This document shows positions 1 through 9,335 of a stretch of DNA of 64,000 bases, piece by piece (position 1 is the first letter of the stretch; the number at the start of each line of letters is the position of its first letter). The DNA is from Fomes fomentarius (Eukaryota > Basidiomycota > Agaricomycetes > Polyporales > Polyporaceae). Under the pieces are notes generated by a model. That model was not told the DNA's origin. It saw nothing but the letters and a program-made list of their open reading frames with translations, and did not search any database. The translations under genes were made by a program, and so were the position numbers. The DNA is taken from assembly GCA_022606135.1 (NCBI GenBank), contig JABYQN010000018.1:186001-250000 (forward strand), in the 5' to 3' direction.

Positions 1-421
1 AGGATGGGGACCTTTTAAACTCACAGGTTCAAGTCAGGACACCACAGCGACGGGTTATGTGTGGGCACCCCGCCGCCTTCGCACGGGGCATCCTACCCCC
101 CAAGTGGGCTGTGCAAGTCATATGACCTCTGCCAAGGGGCATGTGTGTGGGGGAAGGGGGGAAGTGCTGCCGGCTGAGCGTTGGCAGCCACTTGTGGTGG
201 GAGGTCCTGGGCGCATGGCGCGGGCGTGCACCCGCATGGCTTCAGCGAGCGTGAGGCATGCTGTATTGGGTAGCCACCCGGCATGGAGCATCGGGGAGGA
301 AGGGGGCGGGCATTGGATGTTGTGCCACCATCGTGAGTGTCAGATAATTGTGTCATGCGAGTCTAGAGGGGGAGAGAGTCAGCCAAGTCATGCCTGAAGA
401 ACAACCGGGTGAAAAGGGGGA
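1..421. other. No gene recognised
   Basis: Short open frames exist on both strands, but none has recognisable motifs or splice structure. It lies downstream of the non-LTR retrotransposon remnant that ends at 422, so it may hold that element's 3' trailer. This is inference only. Confidence 0.4.
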
Positions 422-908
422 CTAATCCTCTTCCTCATCGGCAGGGAGATCAGGCAGGGAACCAAAGACTTGTCTAAACCTGCCCGTGGCGTTAATGTAA
501 GCGAAGAGAGGGCACAGAGCGTCATCGGAGTTCAGCAGGACCGAGAGCTTCCATCCAGAGTATCCAAGTGGCCTGAAATGGACTGCCCAGTGCAGCACGT
601 ATGTCGGGCAGTTAAGGAGAAAGTGCCGCACGGTCTCTGGCGCTTCACGGCACATCGGGCAGGTGGTTGTGAGGGCCTTCCCAATATGCTCAAAATACGT
701 CTGCAGTGGTACATGACCTGTGCGAAGCTGAAGGAGTAGGTTAGCATGTCGGCGGGTCAGGCGAGCCATATGCTCAGCATATTTCCGGGAAGGTAGCTCC
801 TTGTCAATTTCCACCATTCTAAGTCCACGTCTTGATGTTCACCATCTGTCCGATGCACGGCAGTTGAGCTCCTGGGCAAAGTTTTGGCGCGCTCTGGAAA
901 TGCTGAGG
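422..908 (-). pseudogene. C-terminal remnant of a non-LTR (LINE) reverse transcriptase
   Basis: The frame opening at 817 reads a run with QLRTGHVPLQTYF, a zinc-binding-like CPMCREAPETVRHFLLNCP and FAYINATGRFRQVFG. This order (helical stretch, CxxC...HxxxxC, INATGRF tail) is the usual C-terminus of fungal non-LTR retrotransposon ORF2 proteins, downstream of RT and RNase H. The same frame continues upstream with family-like residues (W-stop-TSRRGLRM) but carries a TGA at 839-841, and no RT catalytic domain is present. I therefore call it a truncated, inactivated copy; 5' truncation is typical of target-primed reverse transcription. The upstream limit near 908 is approximate. Confidence 0.75.
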
Positions 909-1970
909 GGGAGCAGGCGACGCAGCTCCTTTGGGGCTCAGTTACTTACCACATTGTGTTCTTGTAGGCATAGCATCTCAATCCAACGCAGTCGTGTCTC
1001 TTGTCTTGATTCAATTATCCGGATTGGGCAGGTGTACATATGTATTAGCCTGTGCTAGTCGGCCAGTCAAACACCAAGTGTCATTCGTTCTCTCTCTTGT
1101 CTCTTGTAGTGGTACCCTGCAGCTCACCTCTATCATTATGAGCAATGATGTTGTATCCCTTTGGAAGGTAAGTGACTTGAGTGACCCCTCCGAGTCAGTT
1201 CCTTCTTGAGGCCAGCATGGAATCTGTACTAGTAGGGAAGTGGGTGCATATGGTGAGTGTAGTTAGTCGCAATGCGCACATTCACTGGCTATGTTCTGCT
1301 AACTTTTACTTCAGCCTGGGGAATTCGAGAAGGGTAAACTCAGTAGTAAAAACGTGCAAACTTTGAAAGGACTTTTGGGGCAGCGTTGGAGAGACACATG
1401 GCCTGCAGAAGGTGCTGGGGAACTTGTCGGATGATGTGGCTGTGCAGGACAGCACGCCAATCAGCACAAGCATTTGGATGCTCTCACTGTCTGCCAACAT
1501 GCATTTGTTCTCGAGAGTCAACATAGGCCTTGTTATAGATGTATATGGGTGGGCACATACTGATGGATTGTACTTCTTCTCTCCACAGTCATCCGTTTCC
1601 AGCACGGAGGGACCTGGAACGCCATCGCCGACGACGACCGCCGGCGGACAACGCCTTGACCCTCAAATAAAGGGATGTCGCTAAGCCAGCGGCCAAAGCT
1701 CTGCGAGCCAGTTACCCTCTTGTTTATGCACTCACTGCCTCCAAGGTTGCCACTCTGACACCGTGTCCCCCAGTCACGACCGCTTCACGGACCGCGCCGC
1801 CTTAAGGTCTAAGTAGGTCCTGGTGTATACACATTTCCTTCCCAACCACCATCTCCTCCAGGACAACCTCGCCCAAGCTGCATACTTCCTCGTTCATGTA
1901 TCTATCGGTGCTGTCACACTCATTTACTATGATTATGGACACAACGCAATGGGCACATTCGCGTTCATCC
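909..1970. other. No supported gene; decayed DNA
   Basis: Only scattered short frames. A few GT/AG-like splice signals occur (for example a gtaagtg just after 1166 and a ctccacag near 1588), so exons of a lost gene are possible, but I recognise no protein motif. Confidence 0.35.
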
Positions 1971-2151
1971 TGTTACAACCAGGCTCAGCGCCTGCTGGTG
2001 TCTTTCTTTTCCCCTCTTACCTCTCATGTTCTCTTCGAGCTCAACCTCTGTACATCCATTCTCACGGCGATCCAACATCGCCATCACGCTTACCTCTTCT
2101 CGATGACTTGGTAGGAGTCATACTGCACTAGGCCTAGACCTGTACTTACTA

Positions 2152-2231
2152 TGACTCATGCTGACTCGTGTTGACTAGTGCTGACTCACTATGACTTGTT
2201 CTGACTTGTTCTGACTTGTTATGACTCGTAC
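2152..2231 (+). promoter_or_regulatory. Eight tandem TGACTNNTNN-type decamers in the LTR U3
   Basis: Eight consecutive 10-bp units, each beginning TGACT (for example tgactcatgc, tgactcgtgt, tgacttgttc), end 14 bp before the TATA-like box. The first unit, and one further unit followed by A, contain TGACTCA, the classical Gcn4/AP-1 bZIP site. A 10-bp period puts all sites on one face of the helix. The array is repeated in the 3' LTR at 9002-9081. That bZIP factors bind it is inference. Confidence 0.7.
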
Positions 2232-2245
2232 CTCATGTATGTACT

Positions 2246-2285
2246 TATAGCACAGGCAAACTTGAGGTGTTCCTCAGTTTGACCT
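2246..2285 (+). promoter_or_regulatory. TATA-like box and inferred transcript start / self-primer of element 1
   Basis: TATAG at 2246 lies 30 bp upstream of AGTTTGACCT (2276-2285). That decamer is the exact reverse complement of AGGTCAAACT at 2488-2497, two bases after the LTR. In Tf1 the mRNA 5' end folds back onto the primer-binding site, is cleaved and primes first-strand synthesis; the spacing here fits that arrangement. Confidence 0.65.
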
Positions 2286-2485
2286 CCTTTTCCAATTGAG
2301 GCTTTCTCCCCATTGAAACCCTCGACCCCTGCTTGACTTCTAACACAGTGCTCGACTACACCTCTTCGGTGTACGTTCCCCAAACAACTTGCACACTCAA
2401 TCAATGTTCGAACCTCGACAACATCGTGACTCCTCAACTCGTGCATCTCCGCATCTCCTAGACGCCCACGAGCCTCGGCGTAACA

Positions 2486-2497
2486 TTAGGTCAAACT
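2486..2497 (+). other. Primer-binding site of element 1 (self-primed type)
   Basis: It follows the 5' LTR directly. It does not begin with the TGG expected for tRNA priming; bases 2488-2497 pair perfectly with 2276-2285 in the LTR. Confidence 0.65.
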
Positions 2498-2833
2498 CTA
2501 CAATCCTGCCAACTTCTCTAAGTTCAGGCAGCCACCCTGGATTACCCATCAGAACAAAGCTCTGATAGACCACCTACCCAGGCTCTCCTAGCAGACAGAG
2601 AACTCTTCATTGGAAAGAGGGCTGTTGTCTGGAACAACAAACTAGGTTGGGTCTACACTCTTAATAAGGACGGCTACGTTCAAGACAGAGTATCGCGAGT
2701 ACCACGCAATCAGTGGGCTATCGGAACACCCGAAAATCCTTCTACTGCATCAACTTCAGAAACCCCAATCATCGAACCACCAGAACCCCCACGCTCCCCC
2801 TCACCAGCTCCTGTGCACATTACCAACCCTGTA

Positions 2834-3814
2834 ATGTCATGTCCACCAACACCAACCACACCTCCACCGGCTACTCCGATCACAGCAATGGCAAGCACCG
2901 CAACTAACCCCAGACCCTCGGAGCGGAAGATCTGTGCCCCAAGTGATTTCAATGGAGATCATGCAGAAGCTAGTGGTTTCCTCAACAACTGCCAAACGTA
3001 CCTACGGCTGAACAAAGATTCATACACCAATGATGAGGAAAAGATCATCTTCATTCTCTCCTATATGGTTGGAGGATCAGCCGGGCCATTCAAGGAAGCA
3101 TTCACTACAGCTGCCTTTGCAATCAATCCAACTACCAACCTGGAGAAAGGCTTTGGCACATGGGCACAATTCCTAACCAAGGTCAAGACTGCATTCACTC
3201 CCCTGAACGCTGTTGACAATGCTATCACTCAAATGAAAGTGTTGAAACAAAGTGGAACAGCAGATGACTATGTCGCAGCATTCAGACCCCTTGCCATTCG
3301 ATCCACCATCACAGAAGTTGCAGTCCTGTCAGACTACTTCCTTACTGGGTTAACCACTGGCCTAGTCAAGAGTATCATGTCTGTGGAAACCCTGCCAACC
3401 ACGATGGATGGCTACTACAGTCTCGCCACCAGGCTTGACCTCCAATGGCGCAAGGGACTCGAGCTTACCAGAGGAGCAGCACCAAAGAAGACTTCCCCTA
3501 GCGCACCAGCAACAGCCTCCAAGGCTGCAAGTACAGTCCGGTTAAGGAAACTCACCGATGAAGAGCGCACTAAACTGAGGAAAGAGGGTCGTTGCTTCTG
3601 TTTCAGGGAGGCAGGACACATCTCTGCAGAATGCCCCCAGGGAGAACAGAACACTCAGGCCAGGCGCCAGATCCGAGTAGCCACCTCTACACCGGCAAGC
3701 CCTACCCAAGCTGAACCAGAGTCCGCAATTACACGTATGCATGCACTATATGCGCAGTTCACACCTGAAGAAAGGGAGGTGGTTGTGAACATTGTGGAAG
3801 CAGAGGGTTTTTGA
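2834..3814 (+). CDS. gag: Gag of element 1
   Basis: Capsid-like protein that would form the virus-like particle. From the ATG at 2834 it is about 326 residues. The centre resembles the retrotransposon gag domain (FNGDHAEASGFLNNCQTYL, then YMVGGSAGPFKEAF). Near the C-terminus is a zinc knuckle whose second cysteine is out of register: CFCFREAGHISAEC instead of CxxCxxxGHxxxxC. The frame is open upstream without a stop from 2522, reading protein-like residues (GKRAVVWNNKLGWVYTLNKD) but with no ATG, so the true start may be non-AUG or may have been lost. The stop TGA at 3812-3814 directly follows a slippery heptamer that shifts ribosomes into pol. Confidence 0.85.
   Translation: MSCPPTPTTPPPATPITAMASTATNPRPSERKICAPSDFNGDHAEASGFLNNCQTYLRLNKDSYTNDEEKIIFILSYMVGGSAGPFKEAFTTAAFAINPTTNLEKGFGTWAQFLTKVKTAFTPLNAVDNAITQMKVLKQSGTADDYVAAFRPLAIRSTITEVAVLSDYFLTGLTTGLVKSIMSVETLPTTMDGYYSLATRLDLQWRKGLELTRGAAPKKTSPSAPATASKAASTVRLRKLTDEERTKLRKEGRCFCFREAGHISAECPQGEQNTQARRQIRVATSTPASPTQAEPESAITRMHALYAQFTPEEREVVVNIVEAEGF
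3805..3811 (+). promoter_or_regulatory. -1 ribosomal frameshift site G_GGT_TTT
   Basis: In the gag frame the codons read GAG GGT TTT TGA. G_GGT_TTT fits the X_XXY_YYZ rule, and a one-base backward slip gives GGG TTT TTG AAA in the pol frame. The heptamer abuts the gag stop. The same heptamer occurs at the gag-pol junction of the gypsy element at 41447-47600. Confidence 0.8.
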
Positions 3815-6800
3815 AATGGTCACCTGCCTCGACGTCAGAGTGGCCCAGTCTCACGGTCTCACCTGTAATACTAGCAAATGTCACCAATCGATCAATGCAT
3901 ATTCAAATTACCCTAGACCAAACCGTGGAAACCCCTGCCCTCATTGATTCTGGAGCTGGAGGAATGTTCATTGACGAGCAGTTTGCTCGCATGCACAACA
4001 TTCCCCTCACACCTCTCATCAGTCCCATACCCGTGTACAACGTGGATGGAACACAGAATAAACAAGGAGCCATCACCCATTACACTTGGAGAAACCTATC
4101 AGTCGCTGGCACAACTCATCGCACCTGCCTCTTAGCCACATCACTATGAAAGGAAACCTTGATCCTGAGATTACCCTGGCTCCGACGCACCAATGCTCAG
4201 ATCAACTGGCAATCTGGGAGAATTGCTTTTGAAGATCCTATCCCTGTCTCTACCATTTCACAGCGACCCCCAGCAACAGTTGAAGAGGTGTTCGAAACCC
4301 CAGGAGACCCTACTCCCTGCATTGCAACAACCTCTCAGTTTGTCCTGGAAGAGGTTGCAACGGAACACATAGCAGAATCAGAACTACAGGTACAGGATAC
4401 CGGCAACATGGAAGAAATCAATGACGGCGAAGGAGACACCATAGACTTCAAATCAGATGATCTCCTCATTGCCTACATCTGGGGAAAACCAGTCATTGGG
4501 CTATTTGAGGAGATCCAGGATGGACCCCTCACAGACGAGCATCACACTTCCAGCGACGCCACTCTCCCAACCCATATTGGTCGAATTGCTTGATGGAATG
4601 GCACAACACACTCCTCATACGGACCACCAGTGAGCATATGGGCCAAGATCAACCCGGCAATGAAGTTGGCACAGAAACAACACGCCCAGGAAGGCCCACT
4701 GCTCATGGAGAATACCTTACCAAGCAGCTACAAGGACTACAAAGATGTTTTTGAGAAGAAAGCTTCAGAACACTTCCCAGAATCCCAACTCTATGATCAT
4801 GCAATCGAGCTGAAACCAGACTTCATTCCGAAGAACTGCAAGGTGTACCCCCTGTCCCCAAAAGAGCAGACTCTACTGGACAGCTTCATCGATGATAACC
4901 TCCGAAAGGGGTACATTCGCCCATCAAAGTCCCCAATGGCATCACCGTTTTTCTTTGTTTCCAAGAAGGATGGATCCCTTTGTCCATGTCAAGACTACCG
5001 CTATCTCAATGACGGCACAGTGAAGAACGCATATCCAATCCCTTTGGTCCAGGAGCTTGTGGACAAGTTCAAAGGAGCAACTATCTTCTCCAAACTTGAC
5101 CTACGTTCTGGATATAACAATGTCCGCATCAAGGATGGTGACCAGTGGAAAGCTGCCTTCAAATGTCAACGAGGACTGTTCGAACCCACAGTCATGTTCT
5201 TTGGACTCTGCAACTCTCCAGCCACCTTCCAAGCTATGATGAATGATCTCTTCAGTGACATGATTGATGAGGGATGGCTGGTCATCTACATGGACGACAT
5301 GCTGTTGTTCTCTAAGGACCAAAAGACTCACCAAGAACGTACCCATCGTGTCCTCCAACGACTACGGGAAAATGATCTGTACCTCAAGCCAGAGAAGTGC
5401 CTGTTTGACGTCACTGAAGTGGAATTCCTGGGACTGATCGTCAAACCGGACACACTTGCCATGGACCCAGTTAAACTCCAAGGTATACAAGATTGGCCAG
5501 TACCCACCTCTCTGAAAGGAGTACGCTCATTCCTTGGATTTGCAAACTTCTACCGCCGCTTCATCTCGAACTACTCCAACCTCACCCGACCCTTACATGA
5601 CCTGACAAAGAAGGAGCATCCATGGAGTTGGACGACCAAAGAACAGGATGCATTTGAGACTCTGAAGCAGAAGTTCATATCTTCCCCTGTTCTGGTTATG
5701 CCAGACAAAGCAAAACCATTCTCTATTGAATCAGATGCATCCAAGTTTGCTACTGGAGCAGTCCTTCGTCAAGCAGACACCAATGGAGACCTCTACCCAT
5801 GCGCTTACCTGTCAAAATCCTTCAATGATGCGGAACGGAATTATGAGATCTACGACCGCAAGCTACTAGGCATTGTATGTGCACTAGACGAATGGTGACA
5901 CTACTTGGAAGGCAGCCCACACCCAGTGGAGGTCCTGTCAGACCACAAGAACTTGACATACTTCCGCACTGCACAGAAGCTCAACCGACGACAAGCACGA
6001 TGGAGCCTACTGCTCTCACAATTCAACCTACAGCTGAAACACATTGCAGGCACCAGAATGGTTCAGTCAGACACATTATCTCGCCTCCACCACCTTAACC
6101 TAGAAGACAATGACAACAGCGCCATCATTCTACTGCCCAATGATATGTTCATTTCCACCATTGATACGGTGCTCGAGGATAGAATCAAAGCCATCCATAT
6201 CCAGGACCAAGTTATTCTAGATGCCCTAGCAGCTGCGAAGAATGGAACCCCACTCCCAATGAAGTCAACACTGGCAGACTGGACATTTCAAGATGGCTTG
6301 GTGTATTTCCGCAATAGGTGCTACATCCCACCTGACCAAGATCTGCGCCGAGAAGTAGTAAAACGGTACCATGATCTCTGGCCAATGGGACACCCAGGAC
6401 AGTTTGGGACCCTCGAAATTATGCGTCGAGAATACTGGTGGCCAGGCATGGCTGTCTTTGTACGGAACTACGTTCAAGGTTGCGCAGTATGTCAACAGAC
6501 CAAGATCAATACACACCCTACAGTGCCACCACTGATGCCAATTCTGGCAAAAGCCCATGCATATCCATTCGAGACAACCTCAGTCGACTTCATTACAGAC
6601 CTCCCCTCGTCCAATGGCTACAACTCTCTCATGGTCATGGCAGACCACGATGCTACGAAGGGGGTAATTCTTTGCGCATGCACAAAGACCATCGATGCAA
6701 TGGGAACGACACTGCTCATGCACCAAAACCTGTACAAACACTTTGGACTTCCATCACGCATCATCTCAGACAGAGGTCCTCAATTCTCTGCCAAGGTCTT

Positions 6801-7614
6801 CCAAGAGCTCACCCGTCTCGTCAGTATCAAATCGTCTATGAGCACAGCATACCACCCACAGACCGATGGAGGTACTGAACGCATGAATCAGGAAATCGAA
6901 GCCTATCTGCGTGCATTCTGCACCAACCATCCAGAAACATGGGCCGATTACCTCCCTGACATTGAATTCATGCACAATCAGAGAAGTGCTCAAGGCTGCA
7001 ATGCATCCCCCTTCTACCTTATGATGGGGTACAACCCCAAAGCAATCCCATCTGTACATCCCACGACGACTGTGCCTGCAGTAGAAGAACATCTTGGCAA
7101 TCTGGAGAAGGTACGCCTTGAGGCAATGGCAGCACACGAGCTGGCAAGACAACACATGGTTGAACGTGTCACCCGGGGATTTACACCATTCAAAAAGGGT
7201 CAGAAGGTCTGGCTAGAAGCGAAAAATCTCCGGTTCCTGAAGGATCACAAGAAACTCGCCATGAAGCGGCAGGGCCCATTTGAAATCATGGAAGTACTTG
7301 GACCATTGACGTACAAACTACACCTTCCTGCTCAATGGCGAATCCACCCTGTTTTCCACGCCTCTCTTCTGACACCATACCATGAGAATGACACGCATGG
7401 TCCCAACTACACGCTGCCCCCTCCTGACCTTATCGAGGGGGAAGAGGAATTTGAAGTGGAAGCCATCGTGGGACACAAGAAGAATCGAGGTCGCTGGACC
7501 TACCTTGTCAAGTGGAAAGGATATCCGGTATCAGAGAACTCTTGGGAGCCAGGATCACACCTGACTAATGCGCAGGAGCTGCTGACAGCATATAAGCGCA
7601 TCCATCATCTCTGA
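3811..7614 (+). pseudogene. pol: Pol of element 1, interrupted by three TGA codons
   Basis: One continuous frame encodes protease (TPALIDSGAGGMFID, catalytic DSGA), reverse transcriptase ([16 protein letters not shown]; catalytic YMDDML), RNase H ([15 protein letters not shown]), an integrase zinc finger (H...CAVCQQTK), the integrase core (SVDFITDLP, SDRGPQFSA, HPQTDGGTERMNQE) and a chromodomain (VEAIVGHKKNRGRWTYLVKW, WEPGSHL). In-frame TGA stops lie at 4147-4149, 4591-4593 and 5896-5898. The third stands in DEW-stop-HYLEG, where the family has arginine, so CGA to TGA is likely. There are no other breaks. Translation depends on the -1 shift at 3805. With the stops this copy cannot make full Pol unless TGA is read through. 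Confidence 0.92.
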
Positions 7615-7643
7615 AAACCCATCCACAACCAGCTGACCCTCGC

Positions 7644-7814
7644 ATGCTCCTCATCCTCATCATCCTCTGCCTATACCTCCTTGCTCTCCTGGCCATCACT
7701 CTGGCCATCCTCACATACCTATTCCGAGAGTTTACCCTTCAGCTCCTCGAACACACACTCCACTCTTGTGATCACCCCCACAGACCCACCACCACTGGCT
7801 GGGGAGATATATGA
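7644..7814 (+). CDS. Small membrane-protein ORF A downstream of pol
   Basis: 56 codons from ATG to TGA, starting 29 bases after the pol stop. Residues 2-27 are almost wholly hydrophobic (LLILIILCLYLLALLAIT...), a clear single membrane segment, followed by an amphipathic stretch (FREFTLQLLEHTL) and a polar His/Pro/Thr tail. It overlaps ORF B by ATGA. I recognise no family. The position between pol and the 3' LTR is where retroviruses and errantiviruses carry env, but the protein is far too small to be a classical Env. Translation would need reinitiation, a spliced mRNA or a separate promoter. Function unknown. Confidence 0.55.
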   Translation: MLLILIILCLYLLALLAITLAILTYLFREFTLQLLEHTLHSCDHPHRPTTTGWGDI

Positions 7815-7960
7815 TCTTCACCTGTGCCCTCATAACCCTTGCAGTCGCCTACATCCTCATTCTGGTGTTCATCACTGTTGTTGCCCTTCACTTCATCAAT
7901 ATTCTTCAGTCGCTCCTGGACGCACATGATCCCCTCAGACCCGACAACGACAGCATCTAA
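7811..7960 (+). CDS. Small membrane-protein ORF B, overlapping ORF A by ATGA
   Basis: 49 codons. The N-terminal half is hydrophobic (residues 1-29: TCALITLAVAYILILVFITV and following), and the tail is polar and acidic (DAHDPLRPDNDSI). Its ATG overlaps the TGA of ORF A, the arrangement used for coupled translation or termination-reinitiation. It has a similar size and layout to ORF A (membrane helix then polar tail), so the two may be a diverged duplicate or a two-subunit pair. It ends 14 bases before the next ORF. Confidence 0.55.
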   Translation: MIFTCALITLAVAYILILVFITVVALHFINILQSLLDAHDPLRPDNDSI

Positions 7961-7974
7961 CTCCCATCTCTGCT

Positions 7975-8781
7975 ATGTCGGCTCCCCACAACCAAACCAT
8001 CGAGGACACCCGCAAGATGCTTACCACCCTCCTCACACTCCCTCGTGACCACTATGAGGAGTATCAGAATGCTCTCCCAAGGGACAATCTCCTTACGATC
8101 ATCCTGGACGCAGCTCGGGATGCCAACTATGGGATAATCCATACCCGCGAGGCATTGCGCGCCACCCGGCAGGCCAAGGAGAACCTGAACATCACGGAAC
8201 GCCGTCTCCAGGCGACAGACACCCGCCTCTGTGGGTCCCTCGAGGCGATCTCTGGCTACCTCCAGGCCCATCTGGACCATCTCCACCCCCAGATCTACCA
8301 CATGCTTGCCAACACTGCCCCTGGAGACATACCCACCATTGCCAACTTCTTTGCCCCAGTTCCCCGAGCAGCAACACCATATCCCCATTCGGCAATGCCT
8401 ATCCAGAATGCTACGGCACTGCACCCTGGTCACCGTGTTTCTACCCACGCAAACGCTGGCTCTATGAGCAGTAGGGCATCATCCCGACAGACCTGCCGCA
8501 ACCGCAGTACAGCGAAACTTGCCTATCCAGTCGTCATACCCCACATCATTCACGACGAGAATACTCCTACTCCCTCCCCCACACACACTGCGAGCCCAGG
8601 CTTCCACGGACCGTACAAGACCTTTGAGGCCATGCAAGAAGCTCGCTACGGACGGGACTCCGATGGAGAGATCCGTGTCTTTGACCGATACTCCGGGGAG
8701 GAGGACTATGACGCAGACAGGGAGAACTCTCCCCTCTACCAGGAGGGCATCCTCTACAACGAGCAGGATCCCGAGGTCTGA
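7975..8781 (+). CDS. Accessory ORF C between pol and the 3' LTR, unknown function
   Basis: 268 codons from ATG. The N-terminal ~110 residues look helical and charged (DTRKMLTTLLTLPRDHYEEY, TREALRATRQAKENLNITERR), compatible with a coiled coil. The middle is rich in Pro/Ser/Thr, and the C-terminus is acidic (YSGEEDYDADRENSP). There is no membrane segment, zinc finger or enzymatic motif that I recognise. Codon use looks protein-like, and the frame is intact over 0.8 kb in an element whose pol is broken. It ends 36 bases before the 3' LTR. It could be a structural, targeting or regulatory accessory protein; a captured host gene is also possible. Confidence 0.7.
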   Translation: MSAPHNQTIEDTRKMLTTLLTLPRDHYEEYQNALPRDNLLTIILDAARDANYGIIHTREALRATRQAKENLNITERRLQATDTRLCGSLEAISGYLQAHLDHLHPQIYHMLANTAPGDIPTIANFFAPVPRAATPYPHSAMPIQNATALHPGHRVSTHANAGSMSSRASSRQTCRNRSTAKLAYPVVIPHIIHDENTPTPSPTHTASPGFHGPYKTFEAMQEARYGRDSDGEIRVFDRYSGEEDYDADRENSPLYQEGILYNEQDPEV

Positions 8782-8799
8782 ATGCTACAGGGTAGCGCC

Positions 8800-8817
8800 A
8801 GGGTAGACAGGGGGTAG
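8800..8817 (+). other. Polypurine tract of element 1
   Basis: Purine-rich AGGGTAGACAGGGGGTAG ends exactly at the 3' LTR, as expected for the plus-strand primer of reverse transcription. Confidence 0.7.
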
Positions 8818-9335
8818 TGTTACAACCAGGCTCAGCGCCTGCTTCTGGCGTCTTTCTTTTCCCCTCTTACCTCTCATGTTCTCTTCGAGCTCAACCTCTG
8901 TACATCCATTCTCACGGCGATCCAACATCGCCATCACGCTTACCTCTTCTCGATGACTTGGTAGGAGTCATACTGCACTAGGCCTAGACCTGTACTTACT
9001 ATGACTCATGCTGACTCGTGTTGACTAGTGCTGACTCACTATGACTTGTTCTGACTTGTTCTGACTTGTTATGACTCGTACCTCATGTATGTACTTATAG
9101 CACAGGCAAACTTGAGGTGTTCCTCAGTTTGACCTCCTTTTCCAATTGAGGCTTTCTCCCCATTGAAACCCTCGACCCCTGCTTGACTTCTAACACAGTG
9201 CTCGACTACACCTCTTCGGTGTACGTTCCCCAAACAACTTGCACACTCAATCAATGTTCGAACCTCGACAACATCGTGACTCCTCAACTCGTGCATCTCC
9301 GCATCTCCTAGACGCCCACGAGCCTCGGCGTAACA
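8818..9335 (+). repeat. 3' LTR of element 1
   Basis: 518 bp; same as 1971-2485 apart from a 3-bp insertion and one substitution near base 26. The decamer array is repeated at 9002-9081. Confidence 0.95.

Larger units (their letters stand above)
1971..2485 (+). repeat. 5' LTR of element 1
   Basis: 515 bp, TG...CA ends. It contains a decamer array (2152-2231), a TATA-like box (2246-2250) and a probable transcript start at 2276, giving U3 of about 305 bp and R+U5 of about 210 bp. The matching 3' copy is 8818-9335. Confidence 0.95.
1971..9335 (+). mobile_element. Ty3/gypsy chromodomain LTR retrotransposon (element 1)
   Basis: Seen: direct LTRs at 1971-2485 and 8818-9335, both starting TGTTA and ending TAACA. 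They appear to differ by one 3-bp indel and one substitution near the 5' end. Between them lie gag, a -1 frameshift signal, and pol in the order protease, RT, RNase H, integrase, chromodomain, followed by three further ORFs and a purine-rich tract. Family knowledge: this pol order defines Ty3/gypsy, and the chromodomain plus the putative self-primer point to the Tf1/sushi group. Oddities: three in-frame TGA codons in pol despite near-identical LTRs, and no matching target duplication (catcc before, tcttg after). It is probably non-autonomous now. Confidence 0.93.
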
